From Candidatus Paceibacterota bacterium (GTDB lineage Bacteria; Patescibacteriota; Minisyncoccia; Phycocordibacterales; CAINVO01), in contig JAQTMP010000008.1 in NCBI GenBank assembly GCA_028714275.1, positions 1-19,284 on the forward strand: a stretch of 19,284 nucleotides of DNA. Direction: 5' to 3'. Shown here piece after piece: positions 7,627 through 15,212 of the stretch. Below the pieces are notes generated by a model, which was not told the DNA's origin, did no database searches, and saw only the letters and a program-made list of their open reading frames with translations. Made by a program: the position numbers and the translations under genes. Within the stretch, counting starts at the first letter, position 1. Each line of letters opens with the position of its first letter.

Positions 7627-8463
7627 ATGAAAAAAACTATTTTTATTACCAAGGGCGATGGAGAGCGTGAACTTTTTGACCCGTTAAAACTTGAAATGTC
7701 TCTGCGTAAATCCGGGGCTACCGACACGGTCATCACCACTATTGTGAATAAAATATATGAAGATATGAGCGATGGGGTCACCACTACAGCCATCTATCGC
7801 TATGCCTTTGATCTGCTCAAGGAAATGCAGAAGCCCGCAGCAGCTCGCTATTCACTCCGCCGCTCCATTATCGAACTTGGCCCTACAGGGTTTCCTTTTG
7901 AAAAATACATCGCCGAACTTTTTAAAGCGCGTGGCTACAACGCTCTGGTAGACCAGGTGCTTCTAGGCGCCTGCGTGCCCCACGAAGTAGACGTAGTGGC
8001 CTGGGACGAAAAAAAATTATTAATGTCAGAGGTTAAATTTCATGCTGAAATGGGTAACAAGACTGATTTGAAGATTGCCCTTTACGTCAAAGCTAGGTTT
8101 GATGATCTCAGACATACTCAGTTCGACTATGGACACCCTCGACACCTAGACGAAGGGTGGCTGATCACCAACACCAAGTTTTCTGAAACCGCTGTGCATT
8201 ATGGAAAATGTGTTGGTTTAAAAATGCTTAGCTGGAACTATCCAGAGCAGGGCAATTTGCAGGATCTGATAGAGGAACTCAATTTTCACCCCATTACTTC
8301 ACTCACCACTATTTCTGGCTCCCAAAAAAATATGCTTTTTGAAAATCAAATTGTTTTATGCAAGCAGATCGCTGCGGACACGGGCCTGCTCGATCGCCAT
8401 CTTTCCCTTTCAGCTGAACAGAAGAAATCTGTACTCGAGGAGTTGGCCTATTTGACTAAGTAA
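7627..8463 (+). CDS. ATP-cone domain fused to a PD-(D/E)XK nuclease-like domain
   Basis: Residues about 5-88 form an ATP-cone, the nucleotide-sensing domain of NrdR and ribonucleotide reductases (TKGDGERELFDPLKLEMSL, then the TTTAIYRYAFDLL region). A restriction-endonuclease-like fold follows. A helix starts at FEKYIAELFKARGY (Glu92), then comes the core HEVDVVAW with Asp122 and SEVKFH with Glu135 and Lys137, which gives a complete D...ExK active site. The C-terminal part (about 228-260, PITSLTTISGSQKNMLFENQ) resembles a helix-hairpin-helix DNA-binding unit. It has no methyltransferase partner. The likely activity is DNA or RNA cleavage controlled by ATP/dATP; this is inferred from domain make-up. 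Its start is 9 bases after mnmA and pepF follows 16 bases later, so co-transcription with pepF is likely. Confidence 0.8.
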   Translation: MKKTIFITKGDGERELFDPLKLEMSLRKSGATDTVITTIVNKIYEDMSDGVTTTAIYRYAFDLLKEMQKPAAARYSLRRSIIELGPTGFPFEKYIAELFKARGYNALVDQVLLGACVPHEVDVVAWDEKKLLMSEVKFHAEMGNKTDLKIALYVKARFDDLRHTQFDYGHPRHLDEGWLITNTKFSETAVHYGKCVGLKMLSWNYPEQGNLQDLIEELNFHPITSLTTISGSQKNMLFENQIVLCKQIAADTGLLDRHLSLSAEQKKSVLEELAYLTK

Positions 8464-8479
8464 TCCATTTCAATCATTC

Positions 8480-10288
8480 ATGAAAAAAAAGCTGCAAGAA
8501 AAAAAAGTGATCGCCAAGGAAAAATTTCAAACGGAATGGAATCTCGGCCTTTTTTACACCTCTCCCGCAGACCCAAAAATTGAGCGAGATATCGTCACTA
8601 TAGAGAAAGCCCATGCGGATTTTGAAAAAAAGTATCGAGGAGAGCTATCCTATACAACAAATGAAAATACCCTCAAAAAAGCCCTTGAGGATTATGAAAA
8701 ATTGGCAGAACTTTCATCTGCCGCTAGTCCCTTAATTTATTTTTATTTTCGTCAATCATTAAACTCTTCTGAACCAGGGGTTGAGGCCGAAATCAACCGT
8801 ATCACTGGCCGACTGACCGCGGCTAGCAACAGGGTGCTCTTTTTTGATTTGTCTCTTGGAAAAATACCAAGGACCACTCAAAAAAAGTTCCTAGCCTCAA
8901 AGACCCTTAGGGACTTTCATTACCATTTAAAGCTTATCTTTGAGACAGCCCGCTACGATCTGACTGAGTCTGAAGAAAAAATCCTTAGCCTAAAAAGTCT
9001 CCCTGCTCACAGTCTATGGATAGATGGGGCAGACAAATTGCTCAACCAACAAACTATTTTATTTAAAAAAGAAAACCTGCCTTTGCCTGCAGCCTTGGGA
9101 AAGGTCTCGACTCTGCCGACCAAAGACCGCCGGGCACTCCACACTAGCATCATGAAAAAACTGCGTGAGATAAGTCACTTTGCTGAGGCCGAAATCAATG
9201 CTGTCTACACTGATAAAAAAATCAACGATGAATTAAGGGGCTTCAAAGAGCCGTACCAAGCTACTATTCTTTCTCATCAGACCAGTAAGGATATGGTGAC
9301 CAACCTTGTAGCCACTACGACCCGCCATTTTAATATTAGTCATCGTTTTCATAAACTCAAAGCCCGCCTGCTCAAATTGCCTAATCTCGAATATGCTGAT
9401 AGGGCGGTCTCTTTAGGCAAGAGTAAACACGTCTCCTTTGAAGAGGGGCTGGCCCTGATCGAAAAAAGTTTTGAAAAACTAGGAGGCAAATATTTAAACA
9501 TTCTGCACGATTTTTTGAAAAGGGGCCAGATAGATGTTTTTCCAAAAAAAGGCAAGACCGGAGGTGCCTTTTGTGCTGGTGGGGTCTGCAGCCCTACTTT
9601 TGTTTTGCTCAATCATATGCCCAACGAGGATTCGATCATGACCTTTGCCCATGAAATGGGGCACGCCTTTCATACCGAATTTTCTAAGGTTCAACGGCCA
9701 ATGTATCAAGACTACACCACAGCTGTGGCTGAAGTCGCCAGTACTTTTTTTGAGAATATCGTTTTTGAGGAAATTTTTGAGAGACTGAGCGCTAGGGAAA
9801 AAATTGCTGCCCTCCACGACCGTATTAATGACGATATTTCAACTATTTTTCGTCAGATAGCCTGCTTCAATTTTGAATATGATTTACATAATGGCATCCG
9901 CACTAAGGGAGCCCTTTCAAAAGAAGAAATTAGTGCTCTTTTAAATAAGCATATGAGTGCCTATCTTGGCCCAGCCATGAAATTAAAAGAAGATGACGGC
10001 TACTTTTTTGTAAATTGGTCGCATATTCGCCGGTTCTTCTATGTGTATTCATATGCCTATGGACAGCTTATAAGCAAAGCTCTCTACGCCTCATACAGGG
10101 CAGATCCAAAATTTTTATTAAAAATTGAAGAATTCTTGATGGCTGGAGGTTCAAAAAGTCCTGAAGATATCTTTAAATCAATTGGGATAGATACGACCAA
10201 GCCAGCATTTTTTGAAAGAGGCCTTCAGTCAATCCAGGATGACATTACTCGCCTGGAAAAGTTGGCTAAATCTCAAAAATTGATATAG
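8480..10288 (+). CDS. pepF: M3-family oligoendopeptidase F-type metallopeptidase
   Basis: A cytoplasmic zinc peptidase that degrades short oligopeptides. The 602-residue length fits PepF/M3B. The zinc-binding HExxH is HEMGH (391-395, in TFAHEMGHAFHTEFSK), and the third ligand Glu lies in AVAEVASTFFE (Glu418). Upstream, the all-helical N-terminal half begins with the WNLGLFYTS block typical of the family. GGAFCAGG and the later SYAYGQLISKALY are also characteristic. There is no signal peptide. The gene ends in TAG, which is part of a TATAGT taken to be the alaS -10. The specific pepF name is by family resemblance; related M3 peptidases have similar motifs. Confidence 0.9.
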   Translation: MKKKLQEKKVIAKEKFQTEWNLGLFYTSPADPKIERDIVTIEKAHADFEKKYRGELSYTTNENTLKKALEDYEKLAELSSAASPLIYFYFRQSLNSSEPGVEAEINRITGRLTAASNRVLFFDLSLGKIPRTTQKKFLASKTLRDFHYHLKLIFETARYDLTESEEKILSLKSLPAHSLWIDGADKLLNQQTILFKKENLPLPAALGKVSTLPTKDRRALHTSIMKKLREISHFAEAEINAVYTDKKINDELRGFKEPYQATILSHQTSKDMVTNLVATTTRHFNISHRFHKLKARLLKLPNLEYADRAVSLGKSKHVSFEEGLALIEKSFEKLGGKYLNILHDFLKRGQIDVFPKKGKTGGAFCAGGVCSPTFVLLNHMPNEDSIMTFAHEMGHAFHTEFSKVQRPMYQDYTTAVAEVASTFFENIVFEEIFERLSAREKIAALHDRINDDISTIFRQIACFNFEYDLHNGIRTKGALSKEEISALLNKHMSAYLGPAMKLKEDDGYFFVNWSHIRRFFYVYSYAYGQLISKALYASYRADPKFLLKIEEFLMAGGSKSPEDIFKSIGIDTTKPAFFERGLQSIQDDITRLEKLAKSQKLI

Positions 10289-10289
10289 T
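10262..10289 (+). promoter_or_regulatory. Putative alaS promoter overlapping the pepF stop
   Basis: TTGGCT (10262-10267, 4 of 6), a 16-base spacer, then TATAGT (10284-10289) preceded by TGA (TGn-type extended -10). The pepF stop codon TAG lies within the -10. The alaS ATG at 10318 is about 22 bases beyond the expected start site. Confidence 0.5.
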
Positions 10290-10317
10290 AATACCGCTGA
10301 CCAAAACCACCAAAAAA

Positions 10318-12108
10318 ATGAAATCATCCGAAATCCGCTCCCGCTTTCTAAAATTTTTTGAAAAGAGGGGACACGCTATTATCCCATCTGCCTCTCTTGT
10401 GCCAGAGAACGACCCCTCTGTTCTTTTCAACACAGCCGGCATGCAGCCGCTGGTGCCGTATTTACTGGGTGAAAAGCACCCCTCTGGCAAGCGTCTCGTA
10501 AACATCCAAAAGTGTGTGCGTACTCAGGACATAGACGAAGTGGGCGACAATACCCACGACACCTTTTTTGAGATGCTTGGCAACTGGTCGCTTGGTGATT
10601 ATTTCAAAAAAGACGCCATTCAATGGAGCTATGAATTTTTAACTTCGAAGGAGGAGGGCCTTGGACTGGATGTAGCTAGGCTTTACGTCACGGTTTTTGA
10701 AGGCAATGCAGATGCTCCAAGGGATCAGGAGTCATTTTCTATTTGGAAAAATCTTGGCGTTTCGGAAAAACGCATTTATTTTATGCCCGCTAAATCAAAT
10801 TGGTGGAGCGCTGGAGACAATGGCCCTTGCGGACCAGATTCAGAAATGTTTTATGACATTACCGAGAACGGTCTCGGGGATATGACAAAGGAGGAATATC
10901 TAAAAGCGGACGAAACCCAAAAGGTGGTAGAGATCTGGAATGATGTGTTCATGGAATACCTCAAAAAAGATGGCAAGGTTCAAGGTAAGCTTCCACAGCA
11001 AAACGTGGATACTGGGGCCGGCCTTGAGCGTATGTCCATGGTGCTTCAACAAAAAGACAATGTTTTTGATACAGATCTTTTTAGACCCATTATGGATAAA
11101 ATAGATGAATTTTCAGCCTCATCAGATATCCGTTCTAAAAGAATTATTGCCGACCATGTCCGAACTTCAGTTTTTATGATTGGTGACGGTGTGATTCCTT
11201 CAAACACTGACCGCGGCTACATTCTACGTAGATTGCTTCGTCGGGCGGTTCGTTTTGGAGATGTAGTAGGGATGAAGAAAAGCTCACTTTTTTGGTTGGC
11301 GGACGCCGTCATCGATATTTACAAGGAAATCTATCCAGAGCTTGTTAATCAAAGAGAAACTATAAAAGTTGAAATAGACAAAGAGGAGCAAAAGTTTCGC
11401 GGGACATTGGCCCATGGTATCAAGGAGCTTGGCCGAATCATTGAAAATTCAAAAACCCAATCTGAAAAAACCATTTCTGGGCATGAAGCTTTTAAACTTT
11501 TTTCGAGTTACGGTTTTCCAATAGAAATGACCGAGGAGCTTGCCCGTGAAAAAGGTTTCCATTTAAACCGCCAGGAATTTGAGAAAGAGATGAGTGAACA
11601 CATTGAGCTTTCACGCAAAGGAGCAGAGAAAAAGTTTAAAGGAGGGCTAGCAAGCACCGGGGTCCAGGAGACCCGGTATCACACCGCCACCCATCTTCTG
11701 AATGCCGCCCTCCGCGCTATTCTCGGGGAGCATATTTTTCAAAAGGGAAGCAATATTACGGCCGAGCGGCTGCGATTTGATTTTAGTCATTCAGAAAAAA
11801 TGACTCCGGAACAGATTGCAAAGGTTGAGGAATGGGTCAATGATAAAATCAAACAAGCTATCCCGGTCACCTTTTCTGAAATGCCAAAAGAAGAAGCCAA
11901 AAAACTAGGCGCTATTGGTGTTTTCAATGATAAATATGGTGAGGTGGTGAAGGTTTATCAAATAAGCGCTACCCCAGATGAGGTCATCAGCCGCGAGCTT
12001 TGCGGTGGACCACACGTTTCCAATACCTCGGAGTTGGGTACCTTCAAAATCCAGAAAGAAGAAGCCGTTTCTCAAGGTGTGCGTCGCATCAAGGCAGTTT
12101 TGTTATAA
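10318..12108 (+). CDS. alaS: Alanyl-tRNA synthetase, compact form without C-Ala domain
   Basis: Charges tRNA-Ala, recognising its G3-U70 pair. The class II catalytic core is clear: FFEKRGHAIIPSASLVP, FEMLGNWSLGDYFK, NWWSAGDNGPCGPDSE, and QNVDTGAGLERM. The editing domain keeps all four zinc ligands, HTATH (His455, His459) and CGGPH (Cys562, His566), so mischarged Ser/Gly can probably be cleared. The protein stops at 596 residues, right after the editing domain (GVRRIKAVLL). The usual bacterial enzyme is about 870-880 residues, so the DHHA1 oligomerisation/C-Ala region is absent. The end looks natural, with no frameshift debris in the 23 bases before the next gene. The start ATG follows an A-rich leader with no Shine-Dalgarno motif. 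Confidence 0.96.
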   Translation: MKSSEIRSRFLKFFEKRGHAIIPSASLVPENDPSVLFNTAGMQPLVPYLLGEKHPSGKRLVNIQKCVRTQDIDEVGDNTHDTFFEMLGNWSLGDYFKKDAIQWSYEFLTSKEEGLGLDVARLYVTVFEGNADAPRDQESFSIWKNLGVSEKRIYFMPAKSNWWSAGDNGPCGPDSEMFYDITENGLGDMTKEEYLKADETQKVVEIWNDVFMEYLKKDGKVQGKLPQQNVDTGAGLERMSMVLQQKDNVFDTDLFRPIMDKIDEFSASSDIRSKRIIADHVRTSVFMIGDGVIPSNTDRGYILRRLLRRAVRFGDVVGMKKSSLFWLADAVIDIYKEIYPELVNQRETIKVEIDKEEQKFRGTLAHGIKELGRIIENSKTQSEKTISGHEAFKLFSSYGFPIEMTEELAREKGFHLNRQEFEKEMSEHIELSRKGAEKKFKGGLASTGVQETRYHTATHLLNAALRAILGEHIFQKGSNITAERLRFDFSHSEKMTPEQIAKVEEWVNDKIKQAIPVTFSEMPKEEAKKLGAIGVFNDKYGEVVKVYQISATPDEVISRELCGGPHVSNTSELGTFKIQKEEAVSQGVRRIKAVLL

Positions 12109-12109
12109 T
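12101..12109 (+). promoter_or_regulatory. Extended -10 overlapping the alaS stop
   Basis: TGTTATAAT: an exact TATAAT (12104-12109) with a TGn extension. The alaS stop TAA lies within it. No good -35 is visible at 16-18 bases, which is tolerable for an extended -10 promoter. The downstream ATG is at 12132. Confidence 0.5.
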
Positions 12110-12131
12110 TTTTGTGATATTATAGTCCTAT

Positions 12132-13283
12132 ATGCGTTCCACAGTATCGCTCATCATTTATATTGGTAATGGGGTAGTCAAAGGAGCGCTTGTGGGTAAT
12201 TCTAAAGTTCCGTACGTCATCCACACTGAGAGCGTAGATATCCCTTTTCAGGAGGTAGCTGATCCATCTCGTCTAGAAAGTCTAGCCCTCGGGGCTTTGG
12301 ATACTGTGTGTCAAAATATTAAGATTAAAGGTTTTCCCAGATTAGCTGAAAAGAAATTTTCTGCCCACATTTCTCGCACTTCATGTGTCTTTTCGTCTCC
12401 TTGGTATATTTCGCAAACCTGCCTCGTGAAAAAAAAATCTGAAAAGCCATTCGTCGTCAAGGATAGCATCATGGATGAATTGATTAAAACAGCCGAACAG
12501 GAAATAGAGAAAAACCACACGAACCAAGGACTGGTGCCCATCGAAAAGAGAGTCGTGAGTGTTTCCTTGAATGGTTATCATTTATCTTCACCGCTACACA
12601 AGACGGCCCATCAGATCGACCTGTCGCTTTTTTTGAGCTTTGCCGAAAAAAATATAGTGCAGAAAGTAACTTCGACTATTACTAAACATCTTCACCCCGG
12701 TAAGTTGACCTTGCACTCTCTCTCCTTGGTAGCCTTTTCAACAGCTCGGGATATTTGGAGTTCTCTCGGGCATTTTATGCTCGTAGATGTTACTTCAGAG
12801 CTGACAGAGCTAACCCTAATCAAAAATAATGCCATTTCGGAAACAGTCACTTTTCCATACGGGAAAAATGCTTTGGTCCGCTCACTGTCTCAGGATATGC
12901 ATGTCACAGGGGAAGTGGCTTCATCGCTACTCAGACTTTGGCAAAGCAAATCCATTGATCCATCTATGCAAGCTAAAGTGGAAGCAGCCATCAAAAAAGC
13001 TAGAGCGGACTGGCTCAGTTTTTTCAGCAAGACTTTGACGAGTCTTTCGGTCGGAACATCTTTGCCGAGCCGTTTTTTACTTATTGCTCACGACGATATT
13101 AGTCCTTTGTTTTCTGATTTTGTGGAAGGGGAGCAGTACAACCAGTTTTCCTTTGCTGAAGGCAATTTCTCTGTGACCAGACTGACCTCTGCAGATGTAG
13201 CAAAATACTGTAGCTTTGATCCGGAAGCAGAGCAAGATGTGGTCCTCACTTTTTCCACACTTTTTGATCAGAAACTTTCCTGA
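12132..13283 (+). CDS. Degenerate actin-like ATPase-fold protein (FtsA/PilM-like)
   Basis: 383 residues with no signal peptide or clear TM segment. The N-terminus SLIIYIGNGVVKGALV resembles the first phosphate loop of FtsA/PilM/actin-like proteins, but the usual Asp (IDIG) is replaced by Tyr10. A second strand-loop, HFMLVDVTSELTELTLIKNN (from about residue 214), resembles the second phosphate loop (VDIGGxxTDI) and keeps Asp219 but lacks the glycines. It is followed by a TFPYGKNALV segment, as in FtsA (PxGGxxxT). This suggests an actin-like scaffold that may bind nucleotide weakly or not at all. It is followed 32 bases later by a single-pass membrane protein, as PilM/FtsA-type proteins often pair with membrane partners. 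The assignment is fold-level only. Confidence 0.55.
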   Translation: MRSTVSLIIYIGNGVVKGALVGNSKVPYVIHTESVDIPFQEVADPSRLESLALGALDTVCQNIKIKGFPRLAEKKFSAHISRTSCVFSSPWYISQTCLVKKKSEKPFVVKDSIMDELIKTAEQEIEKNHTNQGLVPIEKRVVSVSLNGYHLSSPLHKTAHQIDLSLFLSFAEKNIVQKVTSTITKHLHPGKLTLHSLSLVAFSTARDIWSSLGHFMLVDVTSELTELTLIKNNAISETVTFPYGKNALVRSLSQDMHVTGEVASSLLRLWQSKSIDPSMQAKVEAAIKKARADWLSFFSKTLTSLSVGTSLPSRFLLIAHDDISPLFSDFVEGEQYNQFSFAEGNFSVTRLTSADVAKYCSFDPEAEQDVVLTFSTLFDQKLS

Positions 13284-13298
13284 TCTGTAAAATCTTTG

Positions 13299-13307
13299 TG
13301 CTATACT
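13299..13307 (+). promoter_or_regulatory. Extended -10 upstream of the baseplate-J-like gene
   Basis: TGCTATACT: TATACT (13302-13307) with a TGC extension, 8 bases before the ATG at 13316. The predicted start is therefore about 1-3 bases upstream of the coding region, giving an almost leaderless message. No good -35 is seen. Confidence 0.4.
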
Positions 13308-13315
13308 AGAGACAT

Positions 13316-14686
13316 ATGAAACCTACTTTTCAAGATATTATTCCTCCTGAGAAGCGAAGTATCCGAAATCTCACTATTTCACCAAAAAAGCCTAAAACAA
13401 AAGAGACGCTGCCTGAGCCAGAATATAAACCTGAACAAAATCTACGAGAGGTACAGGAAGAAATCCCGGACGACGTACGAGAAGAGAAGGACGACTACGA
13501 GGATATCCTATACGAGCACAATCCGCCCAGGATTATTTTATGGATTATTGCAGCTACTTCTATCGTAGGTTTGGTTTTTGCTCTTTCATTGTTGTTTTCT
13601 GGGGCGACAGTCTATGTCACGGTCCATTCGGATGTTTTCAACCTAGACCACCAGTCTTTTGTGGCGACCTCGACTACCATAGAGGCCGATGCTACATCTA
13701 GTGCAGCGACTCCCGGCATTACCGTTCCTGTCTTCCAAACCCTGACTTTGGAAGACACAGCCAGTGTTGATGTTCCAGCGACGGGGGAGACAACTGTTTC
13801 TACAAAGGCCACAGGCAACGTGGTCATTTTTAATAATTACAGCAAATCTGCTCAAGAACTCGTAGCCACTACTCGTCTTCAGACCTCAGATGGTCGTATT
13901 TATCATCTTGTGAAAGGTGTCTTGGTGCCAGGGCAAAGTATAGTGGGCGGTAAGCTTACACCTGGTAGTGTCAACGCCGCTATTATTGCTGATGCCGCTG
14001 GCTCATCCTACAATGCGGACCCTCAGGATTTTACAATTGTTGGATTTAAAGGCACTCCAAAATATACAGGTTTTTTTGCTCGATCCAAGGGTTCCATTAC
14101 TGGAGGGGCTAGCGGTCTAGTAAAAAAAGTGGCTGATGAGGATATGGCCAAGGCCACTTCTTCACTCGAGCAGGATCTCCGTGATAGCCTAACTAAAAAA
14201 ATAATCAGCCAGACACCAGACCGTTTTACCCTAGATCCAGATAGCATTTCTATAAAGTACACCCTCCTTCCTCAAGCCACCGTCACAGATCAAGCCACTT
14301 CAACCGGCGACAATCATCCGACCAATTCAACTACTATCAGCGAAAAAGGCGTGGCTACGGCATTTATTTTTGACACCACTAGTCTAGTCCAGGTGATTGC
14401 CGCTACGAGTACGCCCGTGACATCCGATGACGTAAACAAGCTTTCCTTTGAAATATCGACTTCTACTAGTGCTGGCCTAGCCTTTACCTTGACGGGTACC
14501 ACGACTATAAAACAGACATTTTCAAATGAACTCTTAAAAAATGACTTGAAGGGACTCAATCGTACCCAAGCCCAGATCGTATTTCAAAAGTATGGCTTTG
14601 AAAATGCTGAATCCGTCATCAAGCCTTTCTGGAAGAGCACCTTTCCGGACTCAACGGATAAAATTGTCATCCAGAGATTAAATTAA
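13316..14686 (+). CDS. Single-pass membrane protein with baseplate-J-like extracellular domain
   Basis: 456 residues. The N-terminal 70 residues are highly charged (Lys/Pro-rich, then Asp/Glu-rich) and probably cytoplasmic. One TM segment follows (about 73-97, IILWIIAATSIVGLVFALSLL). The remainder is Thr/Ser/Ala-rich and probably outside the cell. Its core, GNVVIFNNYSKSAQELVATTRL ... GKLTPGSVNAAIIADAAGSSYN, resembles the beta-rich repeat found in baseplate J/gp47-like annotations in CPR genomes. No phage genes lie nearby, so a phage role is unlikely. A surface or cell-wall structure tied to the preceding actin-like protein is more plausible, but this is inference. A possible terminator follows immediately. 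Confidence 0.65.
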   Translation: MKPTFQDIIPPEKRSIRNLTISPKKPKTKETLPEPEYKPEQNLREVQEEIPDDVREEKDDYEDILYEHNPPRIILWIIAATSIVGLVFALSLLFSGATVYVTVHSDVFNLDHQSFVATSTTIEADATSSAATPGITVPVFQTLTLEDTASVDVPATGETTVSTKATGNVVIFNNYSKSAQELVATTRLQTSDGRIYHLVKGVLVPGQSIVGGKLTPGSVNAAIIADAAGSSYNADPQDFTIVGFKGTPKYTGFFARSKGSITGGASGLVKKVADEDMAKATSSLEQDLRDSLTKKIISQTPDRFTLDPDSISIKYTLLPQATVTDQATSTGDNHPTNSTTISEKGVATAFIFDTTSLVQVIAATSTPVTSDDVNKLSFEISTSTSAGLAFTLTGTTTIKQTFSNELLKNDLKGLNRTQAQIVFQKYGFENAESVIKPFWKSTFPDSTDKIVIQRLN

Positions 14687-14741
14687 CGGCCTGGCCATTT
14701 GGTTTGGCGTTGATTTTGATTGACATAGGCCGTATTTTTTT
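14686..14741 (+). terminator. Possible intrinsic terminator, overlapping the infA promoter
   Basis: ACGGCCT (14686-14692) pairs with AGGCCGT (14727-14733), followed by ATTTTTTT. The 34-base loop can form an inner GCCA/TGGC stem (14694-14697 and 14705-14708). The loop is long for a classic terminator, but the GC stem followed by a T-run fits. The right arm lies in the spacer of the next promoter. Confidence 0.5.
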
Positions 14742-14748
14742 ATACTAT
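14720..14748 (+). promoter_or_regulatory. Promoter of the infA / ribosomal protein block
   Basis: TTGACA (14720-14725), a 17-base spacer, then TACTAT (14743-14748, 4 of 6). The alternative TATACT (14741-14746) gives a 15-base spacer. The infA ATG is at 14774. The perfect -35 and the position ahead of a translation operon support it. Confidence 0.65.
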
Positions 14749-14773
14749 AGTACTCGCCCCCATTTTATTCCTA

Positions 14774-14992
14774 ATGGATACCAAAAAAAGTATTGAAGCC
14801 GCATACGGCGTAGTCACCGAGGCGTTGCCCAACACTCTTTTCCGTGTCCGATTAGACGGTCAAGAAAATGATATCTTGGCCTATTTAGGAGGCAAGATGC
14901 GGATGAACCGTATCCGAGTCCTAGTGGGTGACAGGGTTTCTGTAGAGCTCGATCCATACGGTGGGAAGGGGAGGATTGTCAAAAGAATGTAA
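14774..14992 (+). CDS. infA: Translation initiation factor IF-1
   Basis: A 72-residue single OB-fold protein that binds the ribosomal A site during initiation together with IF-2 and IF-3. The family signature is plain: GVVTEALPNTLFRVRLDGQ, then LAYLGGKMRMNRIRVLVGDRV and VELDPYGGKGRIVKRM. The length is normal. It heads the block infA-rpmJ-rpsM-rpsK-rpsD-rpoA-rplQ, the classic alpha-operon order. The end of the gene carries a second promoter-like sequence that may drive rpmJ and beyond. Confidence 0.97.
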   Translation: MDTKKSIEAAYGVVTEALPNTLFRVRLDGQENDILAYLGGKMRMNRIRVLVGDRVSVELDPYGGKGRIVKRM

Positions 14993-15004
14993 ATAGGTTA
15001 TACT
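14976..15004 (+). promoter_or_regulatory. Promoter at the infA end, for rpmJ-rpsM
   Basis: TTGTCA (14976-14981, 5 of 6), a 17-base spacer, then TATACT (14999-15004, 5 of 6). The infA stop TAA is in the spacer. The expected start near 15011 leaves a leader of about 54 bases before rpmJ, which contains the hairpin at 15014-15044. Confidence 0.6.
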
Positions 15005-15013
15005 CTTTTTCAC

Positions 15014-15044
15014 GCCCTAAATAACCAAAAGGGCAGGGTTTATT
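15014..15044 (+). promoter_or_regulatory. Leader hairpin with possible pseudoknot upstream of rpmJ
   Basis: Stem 1: GCCCT (15014-15018) with AGGGC (15030-15034). The loop sequence AATAACC (15020-15026) can pair with GGTTTATT (15037-15044) with one bulged T, forming an H-type pseudoknot. In E. coli, S4 represses the alpha operon through a pseudoknot in the rpsM leader, and rpsD (S4) is in this block. Regulation here is only inferred. Confidence 0.4.
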
Positions 15045-15064
15045 AGTCGCTTTAATCAACACAC

Positions 15065-15181
15065 ATGAAGGTCAAAACTTCAGTCAAAGCAATGTGCGCA
15101 AAATGTAAAGTCGTCCGACGTAAGGGCTATCTTTATGTTGTCTGCAAATCAAACCCTCGCCATAAACAGCGACAAGGCTAA
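15065..15181 (+). CDS. rpmJ: 50S ribosomal protein L36
   Basis: A 38-codon gene. The protein starts MKVKTSVKAMCAKCKVVRRKG and ends NPRHKQRQG. L36 is the smallest large-subunit protein; it sits near the 23S rRNA core and binds one zinc ion. The ligands Cys11, Cys14, Cys27 and His33 are all present in the CxxC...C...H pattern, so this is the zinc-binding form. The position between infA and rpsM is the standard place for rpmJ. No Shine-Dalgarno motif precedes the ATG (leader ...TTTAATCAACACAC). Confidence 0.97.
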   Translation: MKVKTSVKAMCAKCKVVRRKGYLYVVCKSNPRHKQRQG

Positions 15182-15212
15182 TCAAAAACCCTTTAAATAA
15201 ATTTAAAAAATA

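Noticed and set aside
8443..8475. Promoter ahead of pepF (TTGGCC or TTGACT)
   Set aside because: No -10 is found at suitable spacing; pepF is more likely transcribed with the ATP-cone gene 16 bases upstream.
13316..14686. Prophage remnant based on the baseplate-J-like domain
   Set aside because: No other phage-like gene is nearby, and the protein has a cytoplasmic tail plus TM anchor, unlike a phage baseplate subunit.
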